Source: Thermus aquaticus
GTDB lineage: Bacteria > Deinococcota > Deinococci > Deinococcales > Thermaceae
Assembly: GCF_001280255.1 (NCBI RefSeq)
Contig: NZ_LHCI01000106.1
Coordinates: forward strand, 586,737 to 650,736
DNA length: 64,000 nucleotides
Reading direction: 5' to 3'
Both the position numbers and the translations under genes were made by a program. The notes under the pieces were generated by a model. The model saw only the letters and a list, made by a program, of their open reading frames with translations. It was not told where the DNA came from and did no database searches. Shown here piece by piece: positions 18,142-27,688 of the stretch. Every line of letters begins with the position of its first letter. Position 1 is the first letter of the stretch.

Positions 18142-19677
18142 GTGACGCCGGAAGCCGCTTATCAGAACCTGTTGGAGTTCCAGAGGGAAACCGCCTACCT
18201 GGGTTCCTTAGGGGCCCTGGCCGCCTGGGACCAGCGCACCATGATCCCCAGAAAGGGGCACGGGCACCGGGCCCGGCAGATGGCCGCTCTGGCCCGCCTC
18301 CTCCACGAGCGGGCCACCGACCCCAGGATCGGGGAGTGGCTGGAGAAGGTGGAGGGGTCGTCCCTGGTGGAGGACCCCCTTTCCGATGCCGCCGTCAACG
18401 TGCGGGCCTGGCGGCGGGCCTACGAGAGGGCCCGGGCCATTCCCGAGAGGCTGGCTGTGGAGCTGGCCCAGGCCAGGAGCGAGGGGGAGACCGCCTGGGA
18501 GGCCCTGCGCCCCAGGGACGACTGGCAGGGCTTCCTGCCCTACCTCAAGCGCCTTTTCGCCCTGGCCAAGGAGGAGGCGGAGATCCTCATGGCCGTGGGG
18601 CCAGACCCCCTGGACCCCCCCTACGGGGAGCTTTACGACGCCCTCCTGGACGGCTACGAGCCCGGGGCCAGGGCGAGGGACCTCGAGCCCCTCTTCCGGG
18701 AGCTCTCCTCGGGCCTCAAGGGTCTTCTGGACCGCATCCTGGGAAGCGGGCGGAGGCCCGACGTCGGCGTCCTCCACCGCCACTACCCTAAGGAGGCCCA
18801 GAGGGCCTTCGCCTTAGAGCTCCTTCAGGCCTGCGGGTACGACCTCGAGGCCGGCCGTCTGGACCCCACCGCCCACCCCTTTGAGATCGCCATCGGCCCC
18901 GGGGACGTGCGCATCACCACCCGCTACTACGAGGACTTCTTCAACGCCGGCATCTTCGGCACCCTCCACGAGATGGGCCACGCCCTCTACGAGCAGGGCC
19001 TGCCCGAGGCCCACTGGGGCACCCCCCGGGGGGAGGCCGCCTCCTTGGGGGTCCACGAGTCCCAAAGCCGCACCTGGGAGAACCTGGTGGGCCGCTCCTT
19101 GGGCTTCTGGGAGCGCTTCTTCCCCCGGGCCAAGGAGGTCTTTTCCAGTCTGGCCGACGTGCGCCTGGAGGACTTCCACTTCGCCGTCAACGCCGTGGAG
19201 CCCTCCCTGATCCGGGTGGAGGCCGACGAGGTTACCTATAACCTCCACATCCTGGTGCGCCTGGAGCTGGAGCTGGCCCTATTCCGGGGGGAGCTTTTCC
19301 TCGAGGACCTGCCCGAGGCCTGGCGGGAAAAGTACCGGGCCTACCTGGGCGTGGCCCCAAGGGACTACAAGGACGGGGTCATGCAGGACGTCCACTGGTC
19401 GGGGGGGATGTTCGGCTACTTCCCCACCTACACCCTGGGCAACCTCTACGCTGCCCAGTTCTTCGCCAAGGCCCAGGAGGAGCTTGGGCCCTTGGAGCCC
19501 CTCTTCGCCCGCGGGGAGTTCACCCCCTTCCTGGACTGGACCAGGCGCAAGATCCACGCCGAGGGGAGCCGCTTCCGCCCCCGGGCCCTGGTGGAGAGGG
19601 TGACGGGAAGCCCCCCCGGCGCTCAAGCCTTCCTCAGGTACCTGGAGGCCAAGTACGGGGCCCTTTACGGCTTCTGA
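18142..19677 (+). CDS. M32 metallocarboxypeptidase (carboxypeptidase Taq)
   Basis: A thermostable zinc carboxypeptidase of family M32, active in the cytoplasm on a broad range of C-terminal residues. The zinc motif HEMGH is at residues 276-280, with the downstream [10 protein letters not shown] motif supplying the third ligand. Start GTG 18142 is chosen because it gives 511 residues beginning (V)[19 protein letters not shown], exactly the known Taq form, and because a -10 box lies 6 bases upstream; the frame is open further 5' into pilD. Its stop codon abuts a family A repeat. Confidence 0.96.
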
Positions 19678-19812
19678 GTACCCCACCGCGGCTTTCGCCG
19701 CGGCGGGGGCCCCAGAAAAGCCCCTCCACAGCCCCGACTTGGGCACTCCATGTTGCGAAACCGAAGTGCGAGCACTTGAATACCCCGCCGTGGGGCCCCG
19801 AAAGTGCCAAGA
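19678..19812 (+). repeat. family A intergenic repeat plus a partial second unit
   Basis: The repeat begins at the base after the carboxypeptidase stop: GTACCCCACCGCGGC, loop TTTC, GCCGCGGCGGGG, then CCCCAGAAAA and, further on, CACTCCATGTTGCGAAACC up to about 19779. The same ~95-base sequence appears reversed at 53072-53165. A shortened second unit starting ATACCCCGCCG follows at 19780-19812. The first hairpin can act as a terminator, although no T run follows. Confidence 0.85.
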
Positions 19813-19838
19813 GCCTTTGTTGGCAAAGCGGCCGGCCC

Positions 19839-19964
19839 TCAGCGCTTTTGGGGAAGGGCGGGGAAAAGGGCCAGGAGAAGAAGGGCGCTGGCCGCCCAGA
19901 GGGTTCCTTCCCCTTTGCCCAAGCGCTCGGCGAAGAGGCCCGCCACCGTGGGCCCCAGAGGGAT
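19839..19964 (-). pseudogene. remnant of an MFS transporter C-terminus
   Basis: On the minus strand an open frame of 41 codons ending TGA (19839-19841) encodes PLGPTVAGLFAERLG followed by a hydrophobic helix (TLWAASALLLLALFPALP) and QKR. This is the pattern of the last transmembrane helix of a major facilitator permease. There is no start and no upstream part: the MazG-like gene abuts it directly. It looks like the leftover of a deletion. It is a different sequence from the intact MFS gene at 23338. Confidence 0.6.
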
Positions 19965-20287
19965 TACTCCAACTCCTTCGGGGTCCAGCGGGCGCTGTCC
20001 CGCTTGCGGTACTTCTCCATGGCCTTTAGGAAGGCCTCCTCCAGGTCAATGCCCTCGCGGTTGGCCAGGGAGATGAGGACGAAGAGGAGGTCGGCCAGCT
20101 CCATGGCCAGGTCCCCCTCCTCCTCGCCGGGCTTGGGGGTCTTCCCGTGGCGGTGGGCCAGCACCCGGGCCACCTCCCCCAGCTCCTCGGTGAGGCGGGC
20201 CAGCATGAGGAGGGGCGGGAAGTAGCCCTCCTTGAACTGCCCGATCCAGGCATCCACCACCCTCTGGGCCTCCTTGAAGGTGAGCAC
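19964..20287 (-). CDS. MazG-like nucleotide pyrophosphohydrolase
   Basis: A 107-residue all-alpha NTP pyrophosphatase. The metal-binding pattern EELGEVARVL..(about 20)..EEEGDLAMELADLLFVLISLAN matches the MazG family ExxE..ExxD arrangement. Such enzymes hydrolyse non-canonical or excess (d)NTPs. Start GTG 20287 lies 2 bases after the M42 peptidase stop on the same strand, so it is probably the second gene of an operon; the frame continues upstream inside that gene but not as protein. The C-terminus abuts the MFS remnant. Confidence 0.82.
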   Translation of the reverse strand: MLTFKEAQRVVDAWIGQFKEGYFPPLLMLARLTEELGEVARVLAHRHGKTPKPGEEEGDLAMELADLLFVLISLANREGIDLEEAFLKAMEKYRKRDSARWTPKELE

Positions 20288-20289
20288 GG

Positions 20290-21321
20290 CTACACCCCCT
20301 TCACGAAGGCGGCCAGGAGGCGCACCGCCCGCTCCACGTCCCGGAAGTCCACCATCTCCACCGGGGAGTGCATGTAGCGAAGGGGGATGGAGACGATCCC
20401 CGTGGGGATGCCCTCCCGCACCTTGGCCACCTCGTCGGCGTCGGTGCCAGAGTAGCTCCCGTGGGCGTGGAGGACGTAGGGGATGCCCTCCCTTTCCGCT
20501 GCCGCCTTTAGCCCCCGCAGGACCTCCTTGTCCACGAAGGGGCCCACGTCCAGCACCACCCCTTTGCCCAGCTCCGCCTCCCCCACCAGGCCCTTTTCCA
20601 TGCCGGGGGTGGTGCTGTCGTGGTGGACGTCCACCACCAGGGCCAGGTCCGGGGCCTCCCGGAAGGCGGCGGTCCTGGCCCCGTAGGCCCCGATCTCCTC
20701 CTGGGCCGTGCCCACGGCCACCACCTCGCAGGGGGCCTGGTCCTTGAGGAGGCGCAGGGCCTCGAGGACCACAAAGGCCCCCAGGCGGTTGTCCAGGGCC
20801 TTGGAGACCAGGCGCTTCCCCAGAAGCCACTCCGGGGCCTGGTCCAGAACCCCCACCGCCCCCACCTCCAGATAGGCCAGGGCCTCCTCCCGGCTTTCCG
20901 CCCCGATGTCCGCGAAAAGCTCGGCCATCTCCACGGCCTTTTTCCTCTCCTCCTCCTTCAGGACGTGGATGGCCTTCCTGCCCACCACCCCGAGGACCGG
21001 CCCCTTCTTTCCCAGAAAGCGCAGGCGCTGGCCCACCAGCACCTGGGGGTCCCAGCCCCCTAGGGGCCTCAAGCGCAGGAAGCCCTTTTCCTCCACGTGG
21101 CTCACGATGACCCCAATCTCGTCCAGGTGGCCCATGAGGAGGACCTTGGGCCTTTGGCCGGGGTTGAGGCGGGCGTAGACGTTGCCGTGGCGGTCCCGCT
21201 CCGTCTCGGCGAAGGTGGAGGCCTTTTCCAGGAAGACCTGGGCCGCCTCCTCCTCAAAGCCGGAAGGCCCGGTGGCCAGAAGAAGCCTCTCCAAAAACGC
21301 CAGGTCCGGCGCGTAGTCCAT
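20290..21321 (-). CDS. M42-family metallo-aminopeptidase
   Basis: A 343-residue cytosolic M42 (glutamyl aminopeptidase/PepA-TET type) enzyme. The metal ligands are visible as [21 protein letters not shown], the catalytic Glu in [18 protein letters not shown], and the C-terminal RYMHSPVEM. The GPSGFEEEA near the start is typical. It forms an operon with the MazG-like gene. It is divergent from mgsA with overlapping promoters, and a minus-strand TAAGCT lies 6 bases before the ATG. Confidence 0.92.
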   Translation of the reverse strand: MDYAPDLAFLERLLLATGPSGFEEEAAQVFLEKASTFAETERDRHGNVYARLNPGQRPKVLLMGHLDEIGVIVSHVEEKGFLRLRPLGGWDPQVLVGQRLRFLGKKGPVLGVVGRKAIHVLKEEERKKAVEMAELFADIGAESREEALAYLEVGAVGVLDQAPEWLLGKRLVSKALDNRLGAFVVLEALRLLKDQAPCEVVAVGTAQEEIGAYGARTAAFREAPDLALVVDVHHDSTTPGMEKGLVGEAELGKGVVLDVGPFVDKEVLRGLKAAAEREGIPYVLHAHGSYSGTDADEVAKVREGIPTGIVSIPLRYMHSPVEMVDFRDVERAVRLLAAFVKGV

Positions 21322-21327
21322 GCTCCA

Positions 21328-21337
21328 AGCTTACAAT
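21328..21337. promoter_or_regulatory. overlapping divergent -10 boxes, M42 peptidase and mgsA
   Basis: Minus-strand TAAGCT (21328-21333) and plus-strand TACAAT (21332-21337) overlap by two bases. Each ends 6 bases before its start codon (21321 and 21344). RNA polymerase should not be able to use both at once. Confidence 0.55.
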
Positions 21338-21343
21338 GGCCCC

Positions 21344-21724
21344 GTGAAGTACCTGGCCCTCATCGCCCACGACGCCAAGAAGGAGGAGATGGTGGCCTTT
21401 GCCAAAAGGCACCGAGACCTCCTGGCCCGCTTCCCCCTCCTGGCCACCGGCACCACGGGGGCCCGGGTCCAGGAGGCCACGGGGCTTCCCGTGGAGAGGG
21501 TCCTCTCCGGCCCCCTGGGCGGGGACCAGCAGATCGGGGCCCGGGTGGCCGAGGGGCGGGTCCTGGCGGTCATCTTCCTGCAGGACCCCTTGAGCGCCAA
21601 GCCCCACGAGCCCGACGTTCAGGCCCTCATGCGGGTCTGCAACGTGCATGGGGTGCCCCTCGCCACCAACCTGGCGGCGGCGGAGGCCCTGATGGCCTGG
21701 CTCAGGGACCAGGCTGCTACGTAA
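21344..21724 (+). CDS. mgsA: methylglyoxal synthase
   Basis: MgsA converts dihydroxyacetone phosphate to methylglyoxal, a glycolytic bypass. The 126-residue protein has [11 protein letters not shown], the phosphate-binding TGTTG, and [12 protein letters not shown] followed by [15 protein letters not shown], which hold the catalytic Asp residues. Start GTG 21344 is set by the leaderless -10 box 6 bases upstream and removes 8 non-family residues that a longer reading would add. It is convergent with comM. Confidence 0.93.
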   Translation: MKYLALIAHDAKKEEMVAFAKRHRDLLARFPLLATGTTGARVQEATGLPVERVLSGPLGGDQQIGARVAEGRVLAVIFLQDPLSAKPHEPDVQALMRVCNVHGVPLATNLAAAEALMAWLRDQAAT

Positions 21725-21840
21725 ATACCCCAAAAAGGCCCAGGTCCCTATACCCTCGCTTCCGGTTTCCCTCGGCCCACCAGTCCTCAGAAGCCTTCTA
21801 CCGGGGCCCCCATGCTGGCCCAAGCCAGCATGGGGTGGTA
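21725..21840 (-). repeat. family B intergenic repeat, between mgsA and comM
   Basis: The core runs from about 21749 to 21840. On the minus strand it starts immediately after the comM stop with TACCACCCCATGCTGGC, forms a strong hairpin with GCCAGCATGGGG, continues GCCCCGG, and ends with GAGGGTATA. The ends ATACCC and GGGTGGTAT are inverted relative to each other. Further copies lie at 50608-50721 and 53742-53811. It probably terminates comM transcription. Confidence 0.8.
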
Positions 21841-23325
21841 TCACAGGGTCTTGCGGTAGGCCAGGGCCTCGGCCACGTGGGCCTCCTCCACCCGCTCGGC
21901 GCCCGCCAGGTCGGCCACGGTTCGGGCCACCCTGAGGAGGCGGTCGTAGCTTCGGGCGGAGAGGAGGAGTTTTTTGGCGGCGGCCTGCAGGAGGGCCTCG
22001 GCCCCGGGGGTGAGGCGGAGGTGTTCCCTCAGGGCCCTTCCAGAAAGCTCTCCGTTGGGGCGGCCCTGGCGCTTCAGCATCCTCTCCCTGGCCCTAAGGA
22101 CCCGCTCCCGCACCGCCTCGGTGCTCTCCCCCTCGGGGGCCCGGGCCAGCTCCTCCGGCGTGAGGCGGGGGACCTCCACCACCAGGTCAAAGCGGTCCAG
22201 AAGCGGCCCGGAGATCTTGCCCACATAGCGGCTCCGGGCGCCCGGGGTGCAGGTGCAGCCCCTTTCCGGGTCCCCATAAAAGCCGCAGGGGCAGGGGTTC
22301 ATGGCCGCCACCAGGAGGAAGCGGGCGGGAAAGGTGAGGCTGGCCCGGGCCCGGGCGATGGTGACCACGCCGTCTTCCAGGGGCTGGCGGAGGGCCTCGA
22401 GGGCCTCCCGGGAGAACTCGGGAAACTCGTCCAGGAAGAGGACCCCCCGGTGGGCCAGGGAGACCTCCCCCGGCTTGGGGATGGCCCCGCCCCCGATGAG
22501 CCCCGCGTAGCTCACCGTGTGGTGGGGGGCCCGGAAGGGCGGGGTCTTGATGAGGCCTCTAACAGGCTTGCCGGCGGCGGAGTGGATCCGGGTCACCTCC
22601 AAGGCGGCCTCCCGGGAGAGGGGCGGCAGGAGGAAGGGGAGGCGCCGGGCCAGCATGGTCTTCCCCGATCCCGGGCTTCCCACCATGAGGAGGTGGTGGT
22701 AGCCGCTAGCGGCGATCTCCAAGGCCCTTTTGGCCTTGGCCTGCCCCTTCACGTCCCTGAGGTCCAGGGCCTCCAAGGCCTCCAGGGGGTCCTCGGGCCT
22801 GGCCTCCTCCAGGGCCTCCTCGCCCCGCAAAAAGGCCGTCACCTCCCTTAGGGTCCTGGCCCCGTAGACCCTCACCCCTTCCACCAGGGCCGCCTCCTTG
22901 GCGCTCTCCTCGGGTAAAAGGAGGGTCTTGCCCTCGGCAAGGGCGCCCAGGGCCAGGTTCACCGCTCCGGGGATGGGCCTCAGGCTGCCGTCCAGGCCCA
23001 GCTCCCCGGCCACGGCCAGGGGGGAAAGGGCCTCGAGGGGCACCACCCCCTGGGCGGCCAGGAGGCCCAGGGCGATGGGCAGGTCAAACTGGCTCCCCTC
23101 CTTCTTGAGCTCCGCCGGGGCCAGGTTCACCACCACCCGGGCCTGGGGGTAGGGGAAGCCGGCGTTCTTCAGGGCGGCCCGCACCCTTTCCCGGCTTTCC
23201 TCCACCGCCTTGTCGGGCAGGCCCACCAGGGCGTAGGAGGGAAGCCCGGGGCTCACGTCCACCTCCACGGTGACGGGAACAGCGTCCAGGCCGTAAAGGG
23301 CGTAGCTCCGCACCTGGGCCAGCAT
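21841..23325 (-). CDS. comM: ComM/YifB Mg-chelatase-like AAA+ ATPase
   Basis: A 494-residue AAA+ protein with an N-terminal Lon-like domain ([23 protein letters not shown]), the Walker A GSPGSGKT at 216-223, Walker [10 protein letters not shown], and a cysteine-rich insertion [19 protein letters not shown]-terminal Mg-chelatase helical domain follows. ComM is a hexameric helicase that promotes branch migration during natural transformation, fitting a highly competent organism. The start is supported by a minus-strand TAAACT 6 bases upstream. Confidence 0.93.
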   Translation of the reverse strand: MLAQVRSYALYGLDAVPVTVEVDVSPGLPSYALVGLPDKAVEESRERVRAALKNAGFPYPQARVVVNLAPAELKKEGSQFDLPIALGLLAAQGVVPLEALSPLAVAGELGLDGSLRPIPGAVNLALGALAEGKTLLLPEESAKEAALVEGVRVYGARTLREVTAFLRGEEALEEARPEDPLEALEALDLRDVKGQAKAKRALEIAASGYHHLLMVGSPGSGKTMLARRLPFLLPPLSREAALEVTRIHSAAGKPVRGLIKTPPFRAPHHTVSYAGLIGGGAIPKPGEVSLAHRGVLFLDEFPEFSREALEALRQPLEDGVVTIARARASLTFPARFLLVAAMNPCPCGFYGDPERGCTCTPGARSRYVGKISGPLLDRFDLVVEVPRLTPEELARAPEGESTEAVRERVLRARERMLKRQGRPNGELSGRALREHLRLTPGAEALLQAAAKKLLLSARSYDRLLRVARTVADLAGAERVEEAHVAEALAYRKTL

Positions 23326-23331
23326 GGAGGG

Positions 23332-23337
23332 AGTTTA
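23332..23337 (-). promoter_or_regulatory. -10 box of comM
   Basis: Minus-strand TAAACT is 6 bases before the comM ATG and directly abuts the MFS stop codon (23338-23340). The rest of the promoter would lie within the MFS coding sequence. Confidence 0.45.
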
Positions 23338-24468
23338 TCACTTGCGGAGAAGGGGCAGGTAGAGGACCACCGCCAAAAGGAGAAGGCCGAGAAGACCCAA
23401 AAAGGCCGCCTGGTAGCCGAGGGCCGCCACCACCCCGCCCACCCCCCACTGGAGGAGGAAGGTGCCCCCGATGCCGAAGAGGTTGACCAGGGTCGTCCCC
23501 CGCCCCACCAGGTGGCCCGCCACCAGCTCCCGGGCCTGGGTGAGGGTGAGGATGTTGAAGGCCCCGAAGAAGCCCATGAGGGCGTAGGCGGGAGCCAGGA
23601 CCCTTAAGAGAAGGAGGAGAAGGCCTAAGGCGAAGAGGAGGCTGGCGAAGAGGAGGACCCTGGCCGTCCCCAGCCGGTCCGCCAGGTAGCCGGAGACCAA
23701 AAAGCCAAAGACGGCCATCCCCGAGTAGAGGAAGAGGAGGTTGCCCACCTCGAGGGCCTTAAGACCCAGGTGATAGGCGTAGGCCCCGGCCCAGAGGGTC
23801 TGCAGGGCGAGGAAGCTTCCGGCGAAGGCCAGGGCCAGAAAGGCCACCCGGAGAAGCCTCCCGTTGCGGAGCACCTCCCAAAGGCCCCCCCCTTCCCCGC
23901 CCCTGGGCCAGGCCACCCCGGGCGGGGCGTTCCGCACCCCCAGGTAGATGGCCAGGGCCACCAGGGCCACCACCAGCCCCCCGAAGAGGAAGACCCCCCG
24001 CCAGCCCACCGCCTCCTTGAGGAGGGCCAGGGGCGTGGCCGCCATGAGCCCCCCCGTGGCCCCTAAGCCCACGAGGAGGGTGGACACCGTGGCGTAGCTC
24101 TTGGGGAACCAGAGGCTGAAGGCCTTCAGGGCTCCCATGAGGGCCGCCGCCATCCCCACCCCGATCAGGGCCCGGCCCAGGGCCAGCGTGCCGAAGCCCT
24201 GGGCCAGGCCGAAGACCAGGCTCCCCAACGCGGCCAACAGGAGGAGAGAGGGGGTGACCACCCGGGGGCCGAAGCGGTCCAGAAGGCCACCCAGAGGGAG
24301 CTGGGCCGCGGCGAAGGCCAGGTAGAAGAGGCTGGTCATGAGGCCCAGCTCCGCCGGCCCCAGGCCCAGCTCCTGGGAGAGGTCCTTGGCGAGGACGGCG
24401 TTGGCGGAGCGGTAGAAGTAGGAGAGAAAGTAGCCCAGGGTAAAGAGGACAAAGACGCGGACGGCCAT
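23338..24468 (-). CDS. MFS transporter
   Basis: A 376-residue major facilitator permease with about 12 hydrophobic helices in the inner membrane. The loop 2-3 signature is GGLLDRFGPR near residue 60, and a second-half signature-like VSGYLADRLGTARVL is near residue 260. N-terminal GYFLSYFYRSANAVLAKDLSQELGL resembles anion/organophosphate-type symporters, but the substrate cannot be named. It is the last gene of a three-transporter operon (26163 down to 23338), starting 1 base after the previous stop. Confidence 0.85.
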   Translation of the reverse strand: MAVRVFVLFTLGYFLSYFYRSANAVLAKDLSQELGLGPAELGLMTSLFYLAFAAAQLPLGGLLDRFGPRVVTPSLLLLAALGSLVFGLAQGFGTLALGRALIGVGMAAALMGALKAFSLWFPKSYATVSTLLVGLGATGGLMAATPLALLKEAVGWRGVFLFGGLVVALVALAIYLGVRNAPPGVAWPRGGEGGGLWEVLRNGRLLRVAFLALAFAGSFLALQTLWAGAYAYHLGLKALEVGNLLFLYSGMAVFGFLVSGYLADRLGTARVLLFASLLFALGLLLLLLRVLAPAYALMGFFGAFNILTLTQARELVAGHLVGRGTTLVNLFGIGGTFLLQWGVGGVVAALGYQAAFLGLLGLLLLAVVLYLPLLRK

Positions 24469-24469
24469 A

Positions 24470-25282
24470 TCACCTCCGGTTCAGGGCCACGCCCAGGAGA
24501 ATCATAAGCCCGCCCAGAAGGGCCTCCGGCCTTAAGGGCTCCCCCGCCAAAGGCCAGGCGAAGAGGGCCCCGCTCAGGGGCTCCAGCATGGCCACCAGGG
24601 TGGCGGTGCGGGCGGGCACGGTGCGCACCCCCTGAAGGAAGAGGCCGAAGGGGACCACCGTGCCCAGGGTGACCAAGTAGAGGATGCCCCCCCACTGCCC
24701 GGGGGTGAGGGTCAGGGACCGGTCCAGGTGAAGGAGGAGGAAGGGCAGGGCCAGGAGGCTTCCCACCCCCGTGGCCACCCCCAGGGCCACCAGGGGCGGG
24801 GTCTTGAGGCCGTGGGAGAAGGCGGCGTAGAGGGCGAAGGAGAGGGCGGAGAGGAGGCCGTAGGCCACGCCCACGGGGCTTCCTTGGAGCCCTTGCCGGC
24901 CCACCACCAGCACATAGGCCCCCCAGAGGGCCAGGGCCACGCCCGCTAGGGCCCTTGCGGGAAGCCTTTCCATCCTCAGGAGGGCGTAGAGGGTGAGGAG
25001 GGCCGGGGCCAGGTACTGGAGGAAGATGCCGGTGGCCACGGTGGTGGTGTGGATGGCCAGGTAGTAGAAGGCCTGGGCTCCGGAAAGGGCGAGGCCCACC
25101 CGGATGAGGCGGGGCCGTTCCTCTTGGGAAGGGGGATGGCGGAGGAGGAGGGGCAGGAGGAGGAGAAAGCTCAAGAGGAAGCGCCAGGGGATGAGGACCT
25201 CGGGGGGGATCTCCCGCATGAACCGCCCCGCCAGGGCCCCCCCGAGGCCCCAAAGCAGGGCGGCCAGGGCCACGAAGATCAC
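24470..25282 (-). CDS. EamA/DMT-family transporter
   Basis: A 270-residue inner-membrane protein with about ten hydrophobic helices arranged as two EamA repeats. The first begins FVALAALLWGLGGALAGRF and the second VGVAYGLLSALSFALYAAF, with the closing LEPLSGALFAWPLAGEPL motif that marks the family. It is probably an efflux or metabolite exporter of unknown substrate. It overlaps the upstream EamA gene by 4 bases. Confidence 0.88.
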   Translation of the reverse strand: MIFVALAALLWGLGGALAGRFMREIPPEVLIPWRFLLSFLLLLPLLLRHPPSQEERPRLIRVGLALSGAQAFYYLAIHTTTVATGIFLQYLAPALLTLYALLRMERLPARALAGVALALWGAYVLVVGRQGLQGSPVGVAYGLLSALSFALYAAFSHGLKTPPLVALGVATGVGSLLALPFLLLHLDRSLTLTPGQWGGILYLVTLGTVVPFGLFLQGVRTVPARTATLVAMLEPLSGALFAWPLAGEPLRPEALLGGLMILLGVALNRR

Positions 25283-26163
25283 CGCCGTCCTCCCAGGACC
25301 GCCAAGGCCACCCCCAGAAGGAGGACCAGGGCCCCCAGGATGACCTGAAGCCCGGGGACCTCGCCAAAGAGGAGGAAGGCCAGGAGGCTGGCCCCCACCG
25401 GTTCAAAGAGGATGGCCAGGGTCACCAGGACCGGGGAGATGTGGCGGGTGGCCCAGTTGAAGCTGGTGTGGCCCACGAGCTGGGGCAGAAGGGCCATGAG
25501 GAGGATGTAGAGGTAGACCGCCCCCGGGTACCCCCCGTACCCTCCCCCGAAGAGGTAGGGGAGAGGAAAGAGGATCAGGAAGGCGGTGGTGTAGGCCACC
25601 CTCACGTATTCCAGAAGGGAAAGCCCCCGCCTCTGGGCCTCCCGCCCCAGGAGGAAGTAAAAGGAGGCGGCTAGCGCCCCGAGGAGGGCCAGGAGGTCCC
25701 CCAAAAGGGGGTTCGCGCCCCCACCCTGGGCGTCTCCCAGGCCGATCAGAAGCCCGCCCACCAGGGCCACCCCCACCCCCAGGAGGGTGAGGCCGGAGGG
25801 CCTTTCCCCGAAAAGGAGCCAGCCCAGAAGGGTGACCCAGACGGGGTTGGTGGTGACCAGGGCGGTGCTGGCGGCCACCGAGGTGTAGGAGAGGGAGGTG
25901 ATCCAGAAGGCGAAGTGCAGGGCCAAGGCCGCCCCCGCCGCCAGGGCGAAGGGGATACCCCCCCTGGCCCGGATGGGGTTCTTGAAGCCGGGCAGGAGGA
26001 GAAGGGCGGCGAAGCCCATCCGCCCCGCGCTCATCACCAGGCTAAAGGCCAGGCTTCTGTCCCCTGAGGCGGCGAGGGCCAGCCGCACCAGGATGCTCCC
26101 GAAGCTGATGGCCAGGATGCCAAGGAGGAGGACCCCCGCCACCTGGAGCCCGGGGGGCCGCAT
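25279..26163 (-). CDS. EamA/DMT-family transporter
   Basis: A 294-residue paralogue of the next gene with two EamA repeats: LLLGILAISFGSILVRLAL at the N-terminus and LLGDLLALLGALAASFYFLLGR in the middle. It ends with FEPVGASLLAFLLFGEVPGL. DMT transporters of this kind move amino acids or small metabolites; the substrate is unknown. It is the first gene of the operon, divergent from pntAA. Two adjacent EamA genes may form one functional pair, which is inference. Confidence 0.88.
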   Translation of the reverse strand: MRPPGLQVAGVLLLGILAISFGSILVRLALAASGDRSLAFSLVMSAGRMGFAALLLLPGFKNPIRARGGIPFALAAGAALALHFAFWITSLSYTSVAASTALVTTNPVWVTLLGWLLFGERPSGLTLLGVGVALVGGLLIGLGDAQGGGANPLLGDLLALLGALAASFYFLLGREAQRRGLSLLEYVRVAYTTAFLILFPLPYLFGGGYGGYPGAVYLYILLMALLPQLVGHTSFNWATRHISPVLVTLAILFEPVGASLLAFLLFGEVPGLQVILGALVLLLGVALAVLGGRR

Positions 26164-26237
26164 GGGCGCATTTTTCCATACGCCTCCCGCTCTGACCAGG
26201 GGGTCAGGCCCGGGGCAAACGCCCTGGAACCCGCTGG

Positions 26238-26257
26238 TATACTGGCGCGGAAGGAGG
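26238..26257 (+). promoter_or_regulatory. -10 box and ribosome-binding site of the pnt operon
   Basis: TATACT at 26238-26243 is followed by a strong Shine-Dalgarno AAGGAGG at 26251-26257, 4 bases before ATG 26262. No good -35 hexamer is seen at 17 bases. Confidence 0.55.
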
Positions 26258-26261
26258 TCCT

Positions 26262-27389
26262 ATGGTGACCATCGCGGTTCCCAAAGAGAGGGCCCCAGGG
26301 GAGAGAAGGGTGGCCCTGGTGCCCGAGGTGGTGGCCCGCCTGGTGAAGGGAGGGGCCAGGGTCAGGGTGGAGCGAGGGGCCGGGGAGGGCGCCTACTACC
26401 CCGACCCCCTATACCAGGAGGCGGGGGCGGAGGTGGTGGAGCGAGGAGGGCTCCTGAAAGGGGCCAACCTCCTCTTCACCGTGCAGCCGCCCAGCGAGGA
26501 CCTGATCCAGGCCCTGGAGCCCGGATGCCTGGTGGTGGGCTTCGTCCAGGCCCACAAGAACCTGGACCTGGTGAAGGCCTTGGCCGCAAAAAAGGCCACG
26601 GTCCTGGCCATGGAGCTCATCCCCCGCATCACCCGGGCCCAGGGCATGGACGCCCTCTCCAGCCAGGCCACGGTGGCGGGGTACCTGGCCGCCATCCACG
26701 CCGCAAGGCTCTCCCCCCGCTTCTTTCCCATGCTGACCACCGCCGCCGGCACCATCCGCCCCGCCAAGGTGATGGTCATGGGGGTGGGCGTGGCGGGGCT
26801 CATGGCCATCGCCACTGCCAAGCGCCTGGGGGCCCAGGTCTTCGCCTACGATGTGCGGAGGGCGGCCTTGGAGCAGGCCCTCTCCCTGGGGGCCAAGCCC
26901 ATTGAGCTCCCCATCAGCGCCGAGGGGGAGGGCGGGTACGCCCGGGAGCTCACCGAGGAGGAGAAGCGCATCCAGCACGAGGCCCTGCGGGAGCACGTGG
27001 CCGGCATGGACGCCATCATCACCACGGCCCAGGTGCCCGGCCGCCGCGCCCCCATCCTCCTCACCGAGGACATGATGGACCGCCTCAAGCCCGGCACCGT
27101 GGTGGTGGATCTGGCGGCTGAGTCCGGGGGGAACTGCGTCCTCACCCAGCCGGGAGAGGTGGTGGAGGTGAAGGGGGTACGGATCTACGGCCCCTTGAAC
27201 CTTCCCAGCGAACTCGCCGTCCACGCCTCGGAGATGTACGCCAAGAACCTCCTGAACTTGTCCACCCTGCTCATAGAGAAGGGGGAGTTCGTCCCCAAGT
27301 GGGAGGACGAGATCGTCCAAGGGGCCCTTCTCATGAAGGAGGGCGAGATCCTGCACGGGCCCACCAAGGCCCTTCTGGGAGGTGCGTGA
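26262..27389 (+). CDS. pntAA: NAD(P) transhydrogenase alpha subunit, NAD-binding part
   Basis: The 375-residue domain I of proton-translocating transhydrogenase, which binds NAD(H) on the cytoplasmic face and passes hydride to NADP+ at domain III. The Rossmann loop VMGVGVAGLMAIATAKRLGA is clear. PKERAPGERRVALVPE at the N-terminus and SQATVAGYLAAIHAA are typical of the alanine dehydrogenase/PntA fold. The three-subunit arrangement (PntAA, PntAB, PntB) is a thermophile and alphaproteobacterial form. Alanine dehydrogenase is excluded by the pntAB and pntB neighbours. Confidence 0.94.
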   Translation: MVTIAVPKERAPGERRVALVPEVVARLVKGGARVRVERGAGEGAYYPDPLYQEAGAEVVERGGLLKGANLLFTVQPPSEDLIQALEPGCLVVGFVQAHKNLDLVKALAAKKATVLAMELIPRITRAQGMDALSSQATVAGYLAAIHAARLSPRFFPMLTTAAGTIRPAKVMVMGVGVAGLMAIATAKRLGAQVFAYDVRRAALEQALSLGAKPIELPISAEGEGGYARELTEEEKRIQHEALREHVAGMDAIITTAQVPGRRAPILLTEDMMDRLKPGTVVVDLAAESGGNCVLTQPGEVVEVKGVRIYGPLNLPSELAVHASEMYAKNLLNLSTLLIEKGEFVPKWEDEIVQGALLMKEGEILHGPTKALLGGA

Positions 27390-27688
27390 TGGAGTTTGGC
27401 TTCTGGTCTGCCCTCTACATCTTCGTGCTCACCGCCTTTTTGGGCTACGAGCTCATCACCCGGGTGCCGGTGATCCTCCACACCCCCCTGATGTCGGGCT
27501 CCAACTTCATCCACGGGGTGGTGGTGGTGGGGGCCATGGTGGTTCTGGGCCACGCGGAAACCGGCCTGGAGAAGCTGATCGGCTTTTTGGGCGTGATCCT
27601 GGGGGCTGCCAACGCCGCCGGGGGGTACGCGGTCACGGTGCGCATGCTGGAGATGTTTGAGAAGAAGCCCAAAGGGGGTGGTCAGTGA
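27389..27688 (+). CDS. pntAB: NAD(P) transhydrogenase alpha subunit, membrane part
   Basis: A 99-residue membrane subunit with three to four hydrophobic helices (FWSALYIFVLTAFLGYELI, FIHGVVVVGAMVVLGHA, LIGFLGVILGAANAAGGYAV), matching the domain II part of PntA. The ATG overlaps the pntAA stop (TGATG). It forms the proton channel with PntB. It ends in a short charged cytoplasmic tail. Confidence 0.92.
   Translation: MEFGFWSALYIFVLTAFLGYELITRVPVILHTPLMSGSNFIHGVVVVGAMVVLGHAETGLEKLIGFLGVILGAANAAGGYAVTVRMLEMFEKKPKGGGQ

Noticed and set aside
23338..26163. The three transporters as a drug-resistance island
   Set aside because: They are ordinary MFS and EamA genes with the same base composition as their surroundings and no mobile-element genes; their substrates are unknown.
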